Origin: Oenanthe sinensis
Lineage: Eukaryota; Streptophyta; Magnoliopsida; Apiales; Apiaceae
Direction: 5' to 3'
Length of the DNA: 64,000 nucleotides
Assembly (NCBI GenBank): GCA_028671895.1
Contig: CM053802.1
Span: forward strand, 15,259,631-15,323,630
Notes under the pieces: model-generated
Databases searched by the model: none
What the model saw: only the letters and a program-made list of their open reading frames with translations
What the model was told of the DNA's origin: nothing
Shown: one piece after another, positions 9,775 to 21,497 of the stretch
Position numbering within the stretch: position 1 is the first letter of the stretch
Layout of the letters: each line of letters begins with the position of its first letter
Made by a program: the position numbers and the translations under genes

Positions 9775-11688
9775 ATGTTGCAGATACCTGGTTTGAGGGA
9801 GGCAATACAAGCAATTGTTCAAGCTTGTTGCTCAACCCCTTTCTCTAACATGCCAGAGCTTTCAAACACCACCACTCCTAAGCCCACAGGAACTCTGACA
9901 GCCTCTCGCCGCAACTTCGTAGAATCAACAGATTCTTTCTTCTTGCCAAATACCCAATTCACCAACCATGAATCTCTCCCCTCCATGAAGGAATCATTCA
10001 CTCAGTTCAGGAAAGCATTTCCACAGTATTCGGAAACTAACAAGGTTGACCTGATCAGAGCAACAGAATACAACCATCTATCCCTTTCCAAACATGTTTG
10101 CTTAGATTATCTTGGCATTGGTCTTTTCTCCCACTCACAGACCATTCCGGACTGTTCTTCATCTTCTTCACCGCCTCAGTGTTCCGATTTTCCATTCTTT
10201 AGTACATTGTACAAGTCGGTCAATCTTAAGACACAACTACTTCATGGTGATCATGGTTCGGAATTGGAATCTGAAATCAAGAAAAGAATTATGTATTTCC
10301 TTAATATCTCTGAAGATGATTACTGCATGGTTTTTACAACAAATAGATCATCAGCTTTTAAACTTGTGGCCGAGTCTTACCCATTCCGTTCCAGTCGAAA
10401 ACTTCTAACTGTCTATGACTATGAGAGTGAGGCTGTGGAAGGTATGATAAATACATCAGAGAAAAGAGGAGCAGAGGTCATTTCAGCTGAATTTAAATGG
10501 CCCAGATTTAGAATTCACTCTGAGAAGCTGAGGAAGATGTTGGCAGGGAAGAAGAAAAAGAAGAGACACAGGGGATTGTTTGTCTTTCCTCTTCAGTCAA
10601 GATTAACCGGAACGAGTTACTCTTTCCAATGGATGAGGACAGCACAGGAAAATGGATGGCATGTCTTGCTTGATGCATGTGCTTTGGGGCCAAAGGACAT
10701 GAACAGCTTTGGCCTCTCACTCCTCCACCCTGACTTCCTAGTTTGCTCCTTTTACAAAGTGTTTGGGGAAAACCCAACTGGATTTGGGTGCCTCTTTGTC
10801 AAGAAATCGATTATACCAATCTTGGAAGACTCCACATCAACAGGTATGGTTAATATTGTCCCATCAGATATGCTATTTAGGTCATATGAATGTTCTCCAA
10901 GTACAGATACAGAACTTGAACAAGCAGATGAAGCTGCTGTGGCGAACCACAGTTCTCTCTTAGATAATACCTCTATTCAAACCAAAGTACCTGCAGAACT
11001 TAAGGTTAAAAAGCTACCTGACTACGGGAAACAGAGTCCAAAGATTAGTCGTAATGCAAATGAAAAAACTAAAGAAGTTGGAAAATCAGTGTTACTCACT
11101 GTACAGGAGAAGAAACCCAAACTTGGTGTGAATGGAAGCCTAGAAATCAAATGTAGAGGCTTGGATCATGTGGATTCATTGGGACTCATGCAAATCAGCA
11201 ACAGAATGAGGTGCTTGATAAACTGGCTTATAAATGCACTAATGAAACTCCAACATCCTCATACAGAGAACAAAATATCCTTGGTTAGAATCTATGGACC
11301 AAAGGTCAAATTTGACAGGGGACCAGCACTGGCATTCAATGTCTACGACTGGAAAGGTGAAAAGGTCGAACCAGTTCTTGTTCAGAAGCTTGCTGATCGC
11401 AGCAATATATCTCTCAGCAACGGATTCTTACATCAAATTTGGTTCTCGGACAACTATGAAGAAGAGAAGGTTAGACTCTTGGAGAGCAGATGTGAAGAAA
11501 AAGAAAGAAATAAAAACAAGAAGACTTGCAATGGAATAGCTGTTGTCACAGCAGCACTTGGGTTCCTTGCCAATTTCGAAGACACTTACAGGCTTTGGTC
11601 TTTTATTGCTCGGTTCCTGGATGCAGACTTTGTGGAGAAGGAACGATGGAGATATACAGCTCTGAATCAGAAGACAGTTGAAGTGTAA
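9775..11688 (+). CDS. PLP-dependent, molybdenum-cofactor-sulfurase-like protein (aminotransferase class V fold)
   Basis: An intronless gene for 637 residues. Residues about 60-360 match the plant family annotated as molybdenum cofactor sulfurase-like or PLP-dependent transferase. DYLGIGLFSH follows the N-terminal helix, the stretch YCMVFTTNRSSAFKLVAESYPF follows, then LLTVYDYESEAV, WHVLLDACALGPKDM with D300, and VCSFYKVFGENPTGFGCLFVKK. K328 in SFYKVFG is the expected PLP Schiff-base lysine. True ABA3/MOCOS enzymes add a C-terminal MOSC domain that is absent here. Instead there is a variable Lys/Ser-rich linker (about 370-450) and a second conserved block (CRGLDHVDSLGLMQISNRMRCLINWLINALMKLQHP). 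The length suggests the shorter Arabidopsis branch (At5g51920-like; recall, not a search). No stop or frameshift breaks it. Substrate is unknown. The start gives MLQIPGLREAIQAIVQACC, a typical N-terminus for this family. Confidence 0.85.
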   Translation: MLQIPGLREAIQAIVQACCSTPFSNMPELSNTTTPKPTGTLTASRRNFVESTDSFFLPNTQFTNHESLPSMKESFTQFRKAFPQYSETNKVDLIRATEYNHLSLSKHVCLDYLGIGLFSHSQTIPDCSSSSSPPQCSDFPFFSTLYKSVNLKTQLLHGDHGSELESEIKKRIMYFLNISEDDYCMVFTTNRSSAFKLVAESYPFRSSRKLLTVYDYESEAVEGMINTSEKRGAEVISAEFKWPRFRIHSEKLRKMLAGKKKKKRHRGLFVFPLQSRLTGTSYSFQWMRTAQENGWHVLLDACALGPKDMNSFGLSLLHPDFLVCSFYKVFGENPTGFGCLFVKKSIIPILEDSTSTGMVNIVPSDMLFRSYECSPSTDTELEQADEAAVANHSSLLDNTSIQTKVPAELKVKKLPDYGKQSPKISRNANEKTKEVGKSVLLTVQEKKPKLGVNGSLEIKCRGLDHVDSLGLMQISNRMRCLINWLINALMKLQHPHTENKISLVRIYGPKVKFDRGPALAFNVYDWKGEKVEPVLVQKLADRSNISLSNGFLHQIWFSDNYEEEKVRLLESRCEEKERNKNKKTCNGIAVVTAALGFLANFEDTYRLWSFIARFLDADFVEKERWRYTALNQKTVEV

Positions 11689-13159
11689 GTATGTAAATTA
11701 TCAGACATATGAACATTTTTTAAATGAATTTTTTTAGTCTATATCCGTATCAGATTGCAAGACAAGTATTTAGCAGATATAAAACCACAAAAGAAAAGGA
11801 AAAGGTACAGTAATATTCTTCATGTTGATGTTTAAATACTGTTTCCAGATCTATACATATGCATCAACCAATTAATTAGACGCATAAATGTTTTTAGTTG
11901 CTTTAACAGTTAACATGATGAATGTATGCTAATTGGAAAAATGTCAAAAACAAGGTATTAGATCATTAAGCCAGTCCAAAGTATAATATGTATAACAGGA
12001 CAAGTAATCCACAGAAGACAGCACATGTTTCATTTGCAGATATAGGCATCAGTTCTTACAGTTCATAAAATGCAGTGGACAAAAAAATGATAAAAAAGAT
12101 GCCCAGTTGTTTCTTATGTTGTTCTTACCATCGGACGCTTGAGCAGAACCTAAATAATTAAGCAGCCAAAAAAATTGAGTTGGCACGGAAGCTTCTAGCA
12201 CTTAAGTGGAGGCTATATTGGTCTAAGTATGGATCTCTAGAACTATGTATTTTAGGTGTTAGAGATTCTAAATATGATCGGTCGATAAGCTAGTAATAGG
12301 TTGATACATAACCTTGTAGTGAATTTCTTGTGACAGGTAAGGGAAAATTTGGCTCTGTTATTTAGTTCATCAGAAAGGAGTTTACCTGTTTTCCAGACAG
12401 GAACATTACCCTGAGATTAAGTATTCAACTTTAGAAGTCTTGAGGCGACTACAAATGCTAAACCTTATCCAACAACAGTTAATATGCCCCTCCAAGAAGA
12501 ATAACAAACAAGTAAACAAGATTTGGCTGTTGGTGTTTGTCAAGTTTCTAATGAAAAACTTAAGAGAATGCTACTGCTATAATCGGGCTGGTTTTATTGC
12601 GCTGTAAGTCTGTAACTACACTAACCAAATAGATACCAAATCAATTTTTTCAATTGGTTAGAATGTTAGGTAGTAAGCATGATGACCGTGCTCAAGCGAA
12701 AAAAATCATAAATAGTGGGAACAGATCATAAACTAATTAAAACAATAATATGTATAACAAGACATGATCAGTTGTATTTGAAGCACACATGACAAGCTTA
12801 TATATCAGAAGCAAGATATATGCATCTGCATCTACAAACTACAATTTACAAATTTGATTGGACAAAAAAATGATACAAAAGATCTCCAATTGTTTCTAGT
12901 GTTTATTTATTGATTTTCCTTTTTACTAATATTAGCAAATTTTAATTTGGATGGAGACCAAGACATGCAGATCAGTGAGAGAAGCGGCTTTAACGAAGGG
13001 GAAATCTGGTTCTGGTAGGTAGAGAAAGGGGTTATTAGTCAGGAATGTTATTTTCAAAAAGAACATAAAAGTTAAAAAGACTACACAATCAAAAAGGTAA
13101 AGCCAACTAGGTGAATTCAGTCTTGGTATACCAAAAACCTAGAGGGAAATACAACTGTT
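11689..13159. other. Intergenic, with a diverged local duplication
   Basis: No coding frame recognised. Two segments about 770 bases apart (about 12000-12120 and 12750-12900) share GGACAAAAAAATGATA, an AAAAGAT block and CAGTTGTTTCT/CAATTGTTTCT, suggesting an old local duplication. The 3' UTR of the PLP-enzyme gene must lie in the first few hundred bases. Confidence 0.5.
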
Positions 13160-13684
13160 GAACTTGATTGAATCCTATACTCAGTTTGGGTCCGGTTTCG
13201 GCCCGCAAACCTGAACGGACAATATATTTTTCAGAAGAATATTACCCAGTCCGATACTCCGATCCAATAAAAATCCATTTTTAAGCTCAGTCCGGAAAAA
13301 ATCCTAACTTACACCTAGTTTGGAAAAAATATAATCCGGTTTTGATTGAACTCAGTCTGTCCCAGTGTAGTCCGAATTAGGTCAAAAATCCAGATAATTT
13401 ATTTTGTTTTAAGTTGAAGTGAAATATCTATACTTTTATTTGATTTTTCATTTAATATTTTAAGATTATAGTTAAAATTCAAAATATTAACATTGAAATA
13501 TTAAAAAAATAAATTTGGGTCAGGCCCGACCCGATCTGCGGGCCTAACATGAGCTTAATATTTTTTGATAAAATCTGGCCCGATCCAGTTCGATTTTTAT
13601 AAAAGCTTGACCCAATCCGATTTTTAAAAATTCAGATATTTTAATTCGATCAATCTAGCCTGATTCAATGTTTGTGCATCTCTA
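13160..13684. mobile_element. hAT-like non-autonomous element remnant
   Basis: The segment is built of alternating CCGG, GGGTC, GGCCCGACCCG and GATCC words and ends TTTGTGCATCTCTA at 13684. On the other strand that end reads TAGAGATGCACAAA, the usual terminus of the plant hAT-type repeats whose subterminal DNA is full of short GGTC/GACC words. I could not find a matching left terminus or an 8 bp target duplication, so the left edge is approximate. Confidence 0.4.
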
Positions 13685-14190
13685 GTTCAAAGTTGACACA
13701 TATATTTAAATTAAATAAAAATATAATTTTATTTTAATAATAATTTAACGAAATTTGTGGTTGATGTTTATTTTATTTAACATATAATATATTTATTGAT
13801 TGATGTTACAAAATTAATTAAATCACCGTATTGACAAAATTTAATTCATAAAGATATTTCATCCATTATCTGTACTTTAACAAAATGAGAAGCCAAACAA
13901 AGCCATCTCAAGGCTAACCTTCCTGAAAAAGTAGGAGCATTTTTAATTGAGTTAGACCATCGACGTGTCAACTTACGAAGACATATATCAGCAGATGAGT
14001 TTACAGCCGTCGATCTCCTTGCTCGTCCTAATATAAATTATATCCATTCTAGGGTTCAGGGGTCCCCATGCCGTGTAGGATTCTTAAACAAGTGGGTCTA
14101 CCCCTCCCCTCTTACTTACCCACTCACACTGTTCCTAATAAATCTTCATTTCAACACACACACACACACATATTTATATTAGCATCACAT
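13685..14190 (+). promoter_or_regulatory. Upstream region and 5' UTR of the TCP gene
   Basis: It contains an ACGT-core element (GACGTGTCA, near 13972), a TATA-like AATATAAATTATA at about 14030-14042, and a (CA)n tract (about 14154-14170) shortly before the chosen start codon. An in-frame upstream ATG at 14068 would add 41 residues unlike any TCP protein. The TATA spacing places it within the transcribed leader. Confidence 0.4.
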
Positions 14191-15108
14191 ATGGCATCAT
14201 CTTCTATTGATAACAATAACAAGAAGAATTTTCAAGATGTTGATGAAGAAGACGAGGTTGATGAAATCCCATCTGATCCGTTGATTGGGGACCCCACTTT
14301 GTACACAATCTCAGCCGTTGATGGGGTGGTGCCTCCGTTGACTATGGTTCCGGTTCCTAAACAAGAGCCGCCGGAGAATCAAGTCGGTCGGTCTATGCTC
14401 GTTCCGGTTCAGGAAAAAGCCGTGGTGGCACAAACTTCGAGGAGGGTTTCCAAGGATAGGCACACCAAAGTCGAGGGCCGTGGCCGAAGAATCCGCATGC
14501 CGGCGACTTGTGCTGCCAGAATATTTCAGTTGACGAGAGAGTTGGGTCATAAATCCGATGGTGAAACAATCCGGTGGTTACTTGAACGGGCTGAACCGGA
14601 GATTATTAAAGCCACAGGAACCGGGACTATTCCGGCGATTGCCGTGAACGTGAACGGGACTTTGAAAATTCCGACCACGTCCCCGGCCACTGAGGGTGAT
14701 ACGAAAAAGAGGAAACGGCCGTGTAATAGTGAGTTTATAGACGTAAGTGAGGAAAATGGGTCGTCTAGTTTTGCACCGGTGGCTCCGATTATGCCCGCGA
14801 TGTGGGGACCCACCGGGGTTGTAGGGTCCAATGGGTTTCCTGGTGGGGCATTTTTCATGTTTCCTCCAGGAAACAACAACCAGGCTCAATTGTGGGCTTT
14901 CCCGGCCGGGGCAACGCCTGTTTTTAATGTAACAGGGAGGCCCGTATCAGATTATGTTTCGATGCAGCCAGTGGCAATGATGGCGGAGTCTGGTTCGTGT
15001 TCGACAATGGCAGGTTCGATGGAGACATATGATAAGAGGGAGCTTCAGTTCATGGCTGGGTGTTCTACTTCTAGTGCTGATGAGAAACAGCACTCTTCTG
15101 ATTCTTAG
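14191..15108 (+). CDS. Class I TCP transcription factor (TCP9/TCP19-like)
   Basis: A 305-residue, intronless DNA-binding protein. Residues about 88-145 form a TCP domain: basic region KDRHTKVEGRGRRIRMPA, then helix-loop-helix CAARIFQLTRELGHKSDGET and IRWLLERAEPEII. The short basic region and the TGTGTIPA stretch directly after helix II mark the class I (PCF) group, which binds GGNCCCAC-type sites as dimers. The following IAVNVNGTLKIP fits the TCP9/TCP19 branch. The N-terminus is acidic (DEEDEVDEIPSDPL). The C-terminal half is Pro/Gly-rich and ends in a Ser-rich tail (ADEKQHSSDS). I chose the ATG giving MASSSIDNNNKK over an in-frame ATG at 14068, because the extra residues look like translated leader. 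The coding region is visibly more GC-rich than its surroundings. No damage is seen. Confidence 0.92.
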   Translation: MASSSIDNNNKKNFQDVDEEDEVDEIPSDPLIGDPTLYTISAVDGVVPPLTMVPVPKQEPPENQVGRSMLVPVQEKAVVAQTSRRVSKDRHTKVEGRGRRIRMPATCAARIFQLTRELGHKSDGETIRWLLERAEPEIIKATGTGTIPAIAVNVNGTLKIPTTSPATEGDTKKRKRPCNSEFIDVSEENGSSSFAPVAPIMPAMWGPTGVVGSNGFPGGAFFMFPPGNNNQAQLWAFPAGATPVFNVTGRPVSDYVSMQPVAMMAESGSCSTMAGSMETYDKRELQFMAGCSTSSADEKQHSSDS

Positions 15109-18100
15109 TTATATTACTAGTACTGTATTATGTTTTTAGCCTTTTAGGGTTTTAGATGTATGATGAGGTCTTTCTGTTTATTACTACTAAATTCTGTTGA
15201 TGATGAGAAACATGTATGAATGGAATTTGCAACATTTTTTAATTATAAAGTTTTGTTTCTTTTACCTCTCAAAGTAATGGTTACAGTGCAATATTGGATG
15301 AAAAGTGTCTCTCTTTCGGGCAAGGACGGGAAATGTTACTCTGTTAGTCGAGTTTATAAATTTTCTATATAAATAAATGTTTGATGAAAAATGTGTAATG
15401 ATTAATACGAGCCTCCAGTATTTAAAAAAATAAACTTAGATTTATATTAAAAACATTTCTTCAGGAGCAGTGAACTCAAACTTATTGATGTAAATATTTT
15501 AATAATTAATTGAAAATATGAACTATAATTAACAAATTTATAGGTAAATATTAAAATGACTAATCAAGCGTTTTGTGTGGTTACAAATAGTATTTGGTAG
15601 CTTCGGCATACATGTAATGCGTTATATACATTTGGCCGAGGCCTTCCTATTTAGGTCGTGGAGGAGTATAAAGTATGGCAACGAGCCTCCTCGGGTTAGG
15701 TGAGCATGTGATGTTTCATTATGCACGTGAGTAAGTAGTTTCAAGGAAGGTGGTGGCCAGTGGGTCCCACTTTCGTAGTGGTGGATTTTGGGACTCGGGT
15801 CCACACTGAACAAAAAAATGAACAGATAATGGGCCCCATCTTGATTCGTGTAAGGTACTAATTAAAAATTATTTATAAACTTATTAAATAATTATTAAAG
15901 GGATCTGCTAATGTAATTTTGGAGGGTTATAAAATATTTATTTCGATTTTTTGTGATCAGTTGGCTGCAATGATTTATATTATTCAGTTATTTTATATAA
16001 TTTGTAACTATATAATACTAGTATGAAAAGAGTATTCATTTTTATTTATGAATAATGAAAACAATTTAAGCTAAATATAACCTTTAAAAAAATAATACAA
16101 ACGGTCCCCCAAATATAATAAAATTAACGGCCATTCAAGAAACCTGGGGGCCACAAAAAGTATGTGGGCCGCTACATCCCCCATGTGATATTGCTTCGTT
16201 ATGTGGACCCCGACTGTTGTGGTCCCCACCTATCTATAAGTTAAATAGGGGTAATAGTGGGGTAGTTAATGTGGGGATCCAAAAGGAGAAATGAGCAAGG
16301 CAAAGTGACACGTGTTCATAGGGATAGCTGTCATTACGGGGATAGTGGGACCGACTGCTTCATCGGCTGACCTCCTGTATCCAACTAACTAGCTTGAGTG
16401 TCTGCTTTTTACTGCTCTGCACCTATCTTCTCCTACCTATATAATAGTCATAGTAATGAATTTTAGCAGTATATACTACGGAGTAGTAAAACTAAAATAA
16501 ATATTATTATTATATTTATTATTAAATTTAAAATTTCATATGTTAAAATCTAAAATTTAAAGTTTTATTTATAAATTTAAAAATAAACAAAAAGAAAACG
16601 AAATTAAAATGACTACCATATAGAACTGAAACAGTTACATACAAGTACATACGAATTAGATAGCGAACCTGTATATCGGTGGCACTTTCAATTTTTTCAA
16701 TTAGTAACGTCGGTCGTCGGAGACCTCAAAATTATTATTATTATTTTTTAAAATTCTAAGTCAGTGCTCACATGATTGAATAAATTATTTTAATTAATTA
16801 TAAAAATAATATAAACCCTTTACATTTTATTAATTATATCAATTAAAAATTTTCATTCTATATTGTCAAATTATTTAAAAAAATATTATTTTGAGAACAT
16901 TTATGAGTCTCCAACATTATTCTTTTTTCATTCATTTCACTTCTATATCAACTTATTTGCCATATTTTTTTATTCTCCAAATAAACATATATTTTCTGAA
17001 ATAAAATTTTACCAAACCTACAATATTCTCACGTTGATTTATAAAAGTTTAAATTAAGTAAATTCATCACATAATTATTTTTAAATTTTTACACTCATTT
17101 CTCAAATCCAAAATGTATAGATTTTTGAAATCCAAGGAAAAAAATGGATATAATTGATGAGAATAAAATATCAACTTTATTAGTTAAATTAATATTTAAT
17201 TGTTAAAACAAATTTTCAATCATATGTATATTACATTAGATATGCTGATTATAAATTGTATAAAAAATTAATTCCATATAGTATAATGTGTGTGCATGAT
17301 GAATTATATTTTGATATTAAGATGTCATAAAAAAAAAAAAAACTACTATTAATACAAATAAATATAATTATTAAAAATATATAAAAATTACTTTTATTAT
17401 AAAATTGATTTAAATAATAACTCATAATATTTTAAATTATATAAATATATTTTAATATTAAACCAAATATATAATATTAATAATAAAATTTTCATTTCTT
17501 CCCAATCTAATTACTAATATTAAATTTATACTGTATTATAAGCCAAAGTGGCAATGCACTCTTTAAAGTTAAAACATATTTTAAAGATGTAAGTGTTGAC
17601 GTTTTGATCACAATTCATATGCAAAACAAAGCCAATTTTGGCCACAAAAATCAATTTAGCAGCATGATGCCTGGACGAACATATTCCGTTGATTTAGTCT
17701 TCTATTAGTATTATTGTTGAAAATTGTTGTATTATGGGAAGAAATTTTATTGAAAAAGATATTATTAGAAAAATTAAATAATTATTTGATAATTTTATAT
17801 ATATATATACATATTTTAAAATATAATATATATTATATACATGAGGTCCTATTCTATGAGAAATTAATTTAAAATAGAAAATAAAAGTGAATACCCACCC
17901 AACAAATCCCGCCTAACCACCAGCCCACTCCGGTCTCCGGGCATCCCCCATCCCCCAACTTTACGATCTACCATTTTTTTTCTTCATCTTAATCGATTTT
18001 TATTATTATTTATTGGTTACTACCGTGTCTCTACTATTGGATCGTAATTAAAAACTACACATAACAATGGGACAGTTATATATAATAGTTTAACAAGAAC

Positions 18101-18159
18101 ATGCAGATTAAACCAATTAACAAAACAAAACACGAAGGTAAAATAAGATATATAAATTA
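15109..18159. other. Gene-free, mostly AT-rich DNA
   Basis: 15109-15300 is the 3' UTR side of the TCP gene. 15600-15840 and 16090-16450 are less AT-rich, with GGGCC, CCCAC and CACGTGT words, and could be regulatory. They are not attached to a recognisable gene. 16500-17870 is very AT-rich with no terminal repeats that I can pair. No exon-like segment was recognised. Confidence 0.5.
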
Positions 18160-18900
18160 GTAACTGTAAGGACAAGAGAAAAGATAGAATACTTAACTCT
18201 AACAGAAGTTTTAAGCATACACTGATAGAACCAAAACAACTGCTGAGTCGCCAAGGCTTGCCAGAAGTCTTGACTGTTCTTGAAGAGATTATTGCTCCAC
18301 TACGCTGTGTTGGGTTGCAGCAATATCACTTCCATGATAAAACAGCACAGAGTACTTCGTCCACAGATACGTAACACTCAACAGTGACCTGCACCTCAGT
18401 CCACCCAGAAAACCTTATGCAAATCTGTAAGTATGTGGTAAACACAGAGTATGGCTGCTAGGGTTTTCTCAAAAATTATGTTAAGACTTCAGTCCCCTCT
18501 ATCTACAACGTTTTTATGTTATGTATTTATAATACAATAAAATGTAACAGCATATAAAACATTAATTAAAATAATTATTCTGACTTAAAAAACATTTAAT
18601 AAAATATTTATCAGAATCAGTAACAATTACCAGAGTTTAGCTAAAGTCTGATTAGACCCAGGCCCATCAGAGTTTATTTGTTAAACTCTGACCAGCAGAT
18701 GCATCAGAGTTTATTTGCTAAACTCTGACCTGACCCATCAGAGTTTATAAACTCTGACCATATTAGTTCCATCAGAGTTTATCCGGTAAACTCTGATCGA
18801 GCTAGTCCATCAGAGTTTATTCATAAACTCTGACCCAGCAAACTCTGATTCGTTACAGAATATATAAACTCTGATCTGACCATTAGAATTTGTTTTTGTC
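18160..18900 (-). repeat. LTR-like remnant, possibly a solo LTR (minus orientation)
   Basis: The order of parts parallels LTR A and LTR C read leftwards: a GC-richer U5-like part (18180-18470), a GCTGCTAGGGTTTTCTC segment, a TATA-like ATGTATTTATAATAC near 18517-18531, then an array of repeated palindromes (18667-18873) where U3 would be. A TGTAAGGACAAGAG start at 18165 resembles an LTR end. I found no target duplication and no matching second copy, so the boundaries are approximate and the call is inference. Confidence 0.35.
18667..18873. repeat. Array of TCAGAGTTTA...AAACTCTGA palindromes
   Basis: Five inverted-repeat units (about 18667-18691, 18703-18728, 18738-18757, 18772-18796, 18810-18832) each hold TCAGAGTTTA and its complement, followed by AACTCTGA half-sites near 18840 and 18866. 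The central unit, TCAGAGTTTATAAACTCTGA, is a perfect 20-base palindrome. The others carry 3-8 base loops. Spacers (11-15 bases) are unrelated to each other. Confidence 0.9.
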
Positions 18901-21062
18901 CATCATAGTTTATTATAAAGAATGAGAAGATATGTATTAAGAAATCAGTTTTATTATAAAAAATGACATGTAAATGAATATGAAGGTAATATTATAAAAT
19001 TTCTTATATTGGGTGAAATAACAGGAAAGGTCTTGGTTTTTTTGTTTTTAAATTCGAATAAATCTTCAGAAGGGAGCCTGAAAATCAAAAAAATCTTACC
19101 CGAATTCAAACTCTACTGAAAACTTGAATTAAAATAATATATTTATTTATTTATTTAATATTATATATATTAAATTTATATTATCATATATATAGTTTAA
19201 ATAATTGACGACTAATAATTGGTTAAATTTTGAATTATTTATTTATACATATTTGTAAATCCGTACTCATTTGACACAGATATTGTACGTTTATTTTACT
19301 TAAATATCGTGCATTAGATTATTAGAAGTATAATAATTATATCTTATATATAATTGGAATAAGAGTAATAATATGGTATGCTCGTTAGGGGTAAAGATGT
19401 AAATTCATAAATACTATTAATTAATTAAATATTTGATTCATGTTCAATTCCGGGCCAGTACAAAGATTAACCGAATAATATTTTAAAATTTATTTGTTAA
19501 TAAAATGATTAATTTTTTATTATCAAACAATATCAATAATTAATTTAATATTGTTTAGAAGAAAATATATTAAAATTGAATAAAAACAAATTTTCAAAAA
19601 TTTAAATATTTAATTTTATAAATCATTATTAAAAAAACTCATCCATGGATATAAAGCTAGTAAATTTAGAACAAGTTGAATGATCACCTATCCACCGCCT
19701 GCATATAAATTTGGTATATTTTACTCGTATATAAGTATATTGAGCTATATGGAACACATGAAGCACTATTTTAATATTTTTAATTTTGTTTTTTTTTTTA
19801 ATTTTTTAATTTTAGATCTAATCTAACCCAAATCCGAATTGAAATTTGAATAGATTTTATGATTCGTGTTTAACTTTCATGTTAAATATTTAAATCCAAA
19901 TTAAATGAAACTGAAATATAAAGATTCGGATCTGATTTTAATGAAATCCGAATCTATTCAATCTCCTGCTGGGCTGTATGAACAGTTGTTACTTTTGATT
20001 CATTTTATTTTTTTGTCTCAATTTTTTAAAAAAAGAGAATTAATTCAATAATAAAAAGTCATACGTCATCTAGAAACACTAAACAAAACCAAGTTCTAAG
20101 CAAACGATTTTTTTAAGATATTATGAATATATGTATTTGTTGTCATCTAACTGATCTGATCTGACAATCGATAGTAGATGCGATCCCATAAAATTTTTTA
20201 TCACAGAATCAAATCCATTAAAAATAATCTATAATCCCGAATATAAAAAACACCAAACAAAACCAAGTTCTCACAAGAAGAAAAGACTAAACGAAACTAA
20301 AAAAAATTGAGAATTTATTGAAGGAAAAAATGCTTAACCAAGAAAAACGAAAAAATAAAAAAAATATCAGGAATTTTCACGGATGAAAATCGATAGAAGT
20401 CCCTCACAAAATATTAGGGGTAACTGCTCAAGAGAGAGATGTAGGGTTTTGAAATTTTTTTACTTTTATTTCTCAATTAATTAAATGTAAAACTATACAA
20501 ATAGACCAGGTATGCGAGTAACAAACTACGCCACAAGTCTTAGGTAAATAGTCAATCCTGTTTTTTTTAATACATTTAAGAAGTTATAGTTTATTTTTGT
20601 ATATATATTTTGGAATATTAGGAGAACGACTTGTTATTCACTCCAGTTCATATATTTCATTATTTTGTAAAACAAATTCGAAGGATTTATTGTAATTTTA
20701 TTATAAATTAATCTTCAATGGAGTCCCGGAGAATGAAATCGCGCGTGAGAGTGTACGAGCTATTCGACGACACATGAGTCTCGAATATAGTTGGACACAT
20801 TTTTTCATGTAAGTATATACATACATGTATACAGAAATGGAAAAAATTTAGCAAAAAAAAATTATAATTTTTATTTTTGAATTTTAAAAATTGTAAATAA
20901 AAAAGGATTAGAAAATATTATATATTTAAATAATTCTTAATTGTTATCTTGAATAAGTCACATAAATTCTAGAAACAGTGATATAGAAAACATGTTACAG
21001 TAATAAAAATAAATATTTGCATTGAAAAGTGTCACAAGCTCCCCTTTAACGAGATAAATTAC
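18901..21062. other. Gene-free AT-rich DNA
   Basis: No coding frame recognised. A 17-base word AAACAAAACCAAGTTCT occurs twice (about 20083 and 20258). 19790-19990 has repeated CCGAAT/GGATTTG words typical of a decayed hAT-like repeat. 20740-20790 is an isolated GC-richer patch. Confidence 0.5.
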
Positions 21063-21064
21063 TA

Positions 21065-21279
21065 CTCTTTCCGTTCCCTTTTAGTTGTCCCATTTGAAAA
21101 AAAAAATTGTCCTTAATTACTTGTTCTTCTCTCTTTTGAGAAGAACTTTAGTAAATATTTTTCTAAATAATACCCTTATATTATCATTTTCAATGTTTGA
21201 CTTATTCAAATATACAAAAAAAATTAATTAATTTAATGCAATTATGAGAGGTAATAATAGAAACAAGTTATGTAATTAA
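21065..21279 (+). mobile_element. Stowaway-like MITE, copy 2
   Basis: It starts CTCTTTCCGTTCCC after TA (21063-21064) and aligns by eye with the inverted complement of 8225-8440 along its length. As in that copy, the right end has no visible inverted terminus, so both copies may descend from an already truncated or solo-ended element. Confidence 0.55.
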
Positions 21280-21281
21280 TA

Positions 21282-21488
21282 CTCTTTCAGTCCCACCCAT
21301 TGTTAACGTTTCGGAGAGAACGTCCGACACGCATTTTAAGGTGCATATAAAATATAATTCCATAATTTTTTTTCTGAATTTTAAATTTTTATTCAGAAAA
21401 AAAATTAAAAATATGCTATGTTGTATGCTTTTTGAGAGCAGTGAACAATTATATTCAATATCTAATAGTAAACATTGTTGCCAAATCA
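21282..21488 (+). mobile_element. Second Stowaway-like MITE, different family
   Basis: It begins CTCTTTCAGTCCCACCC after TA (21280-21281), directly adjoining the previous MITE. The interior holds a hairpin: TTTTTTTTCTGAATTTT at about 21366 pairs with ATTCAGAAAAAAAA about 20 bases later. The right terminus appears lost, leaving AACATTGTTG as its only trace. Confidence 0.45.
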
Positions 21489-21497
21489 TTAAATTAA

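Noticed and set aside
14068..14190. Upstream ATG of the TCP gene as the true start
   Set aside because: The added residues come from a CA-repeat leader and do not resemble TCP proteins; the ATG at 14191 gives a normal acidic N-terminus.
14311..14889. Three minus-strand open frames inside the TCP gene
   Set aside because: They are shadows of the GC-rich TCP coding sequence in other frames.
18667..18873. The palindrome array as a CRISPR array
   Set aside because: Spacers are only 11-15 bases, repeats are imperfect, no cas genes, and the context is a plant nuclear genome.
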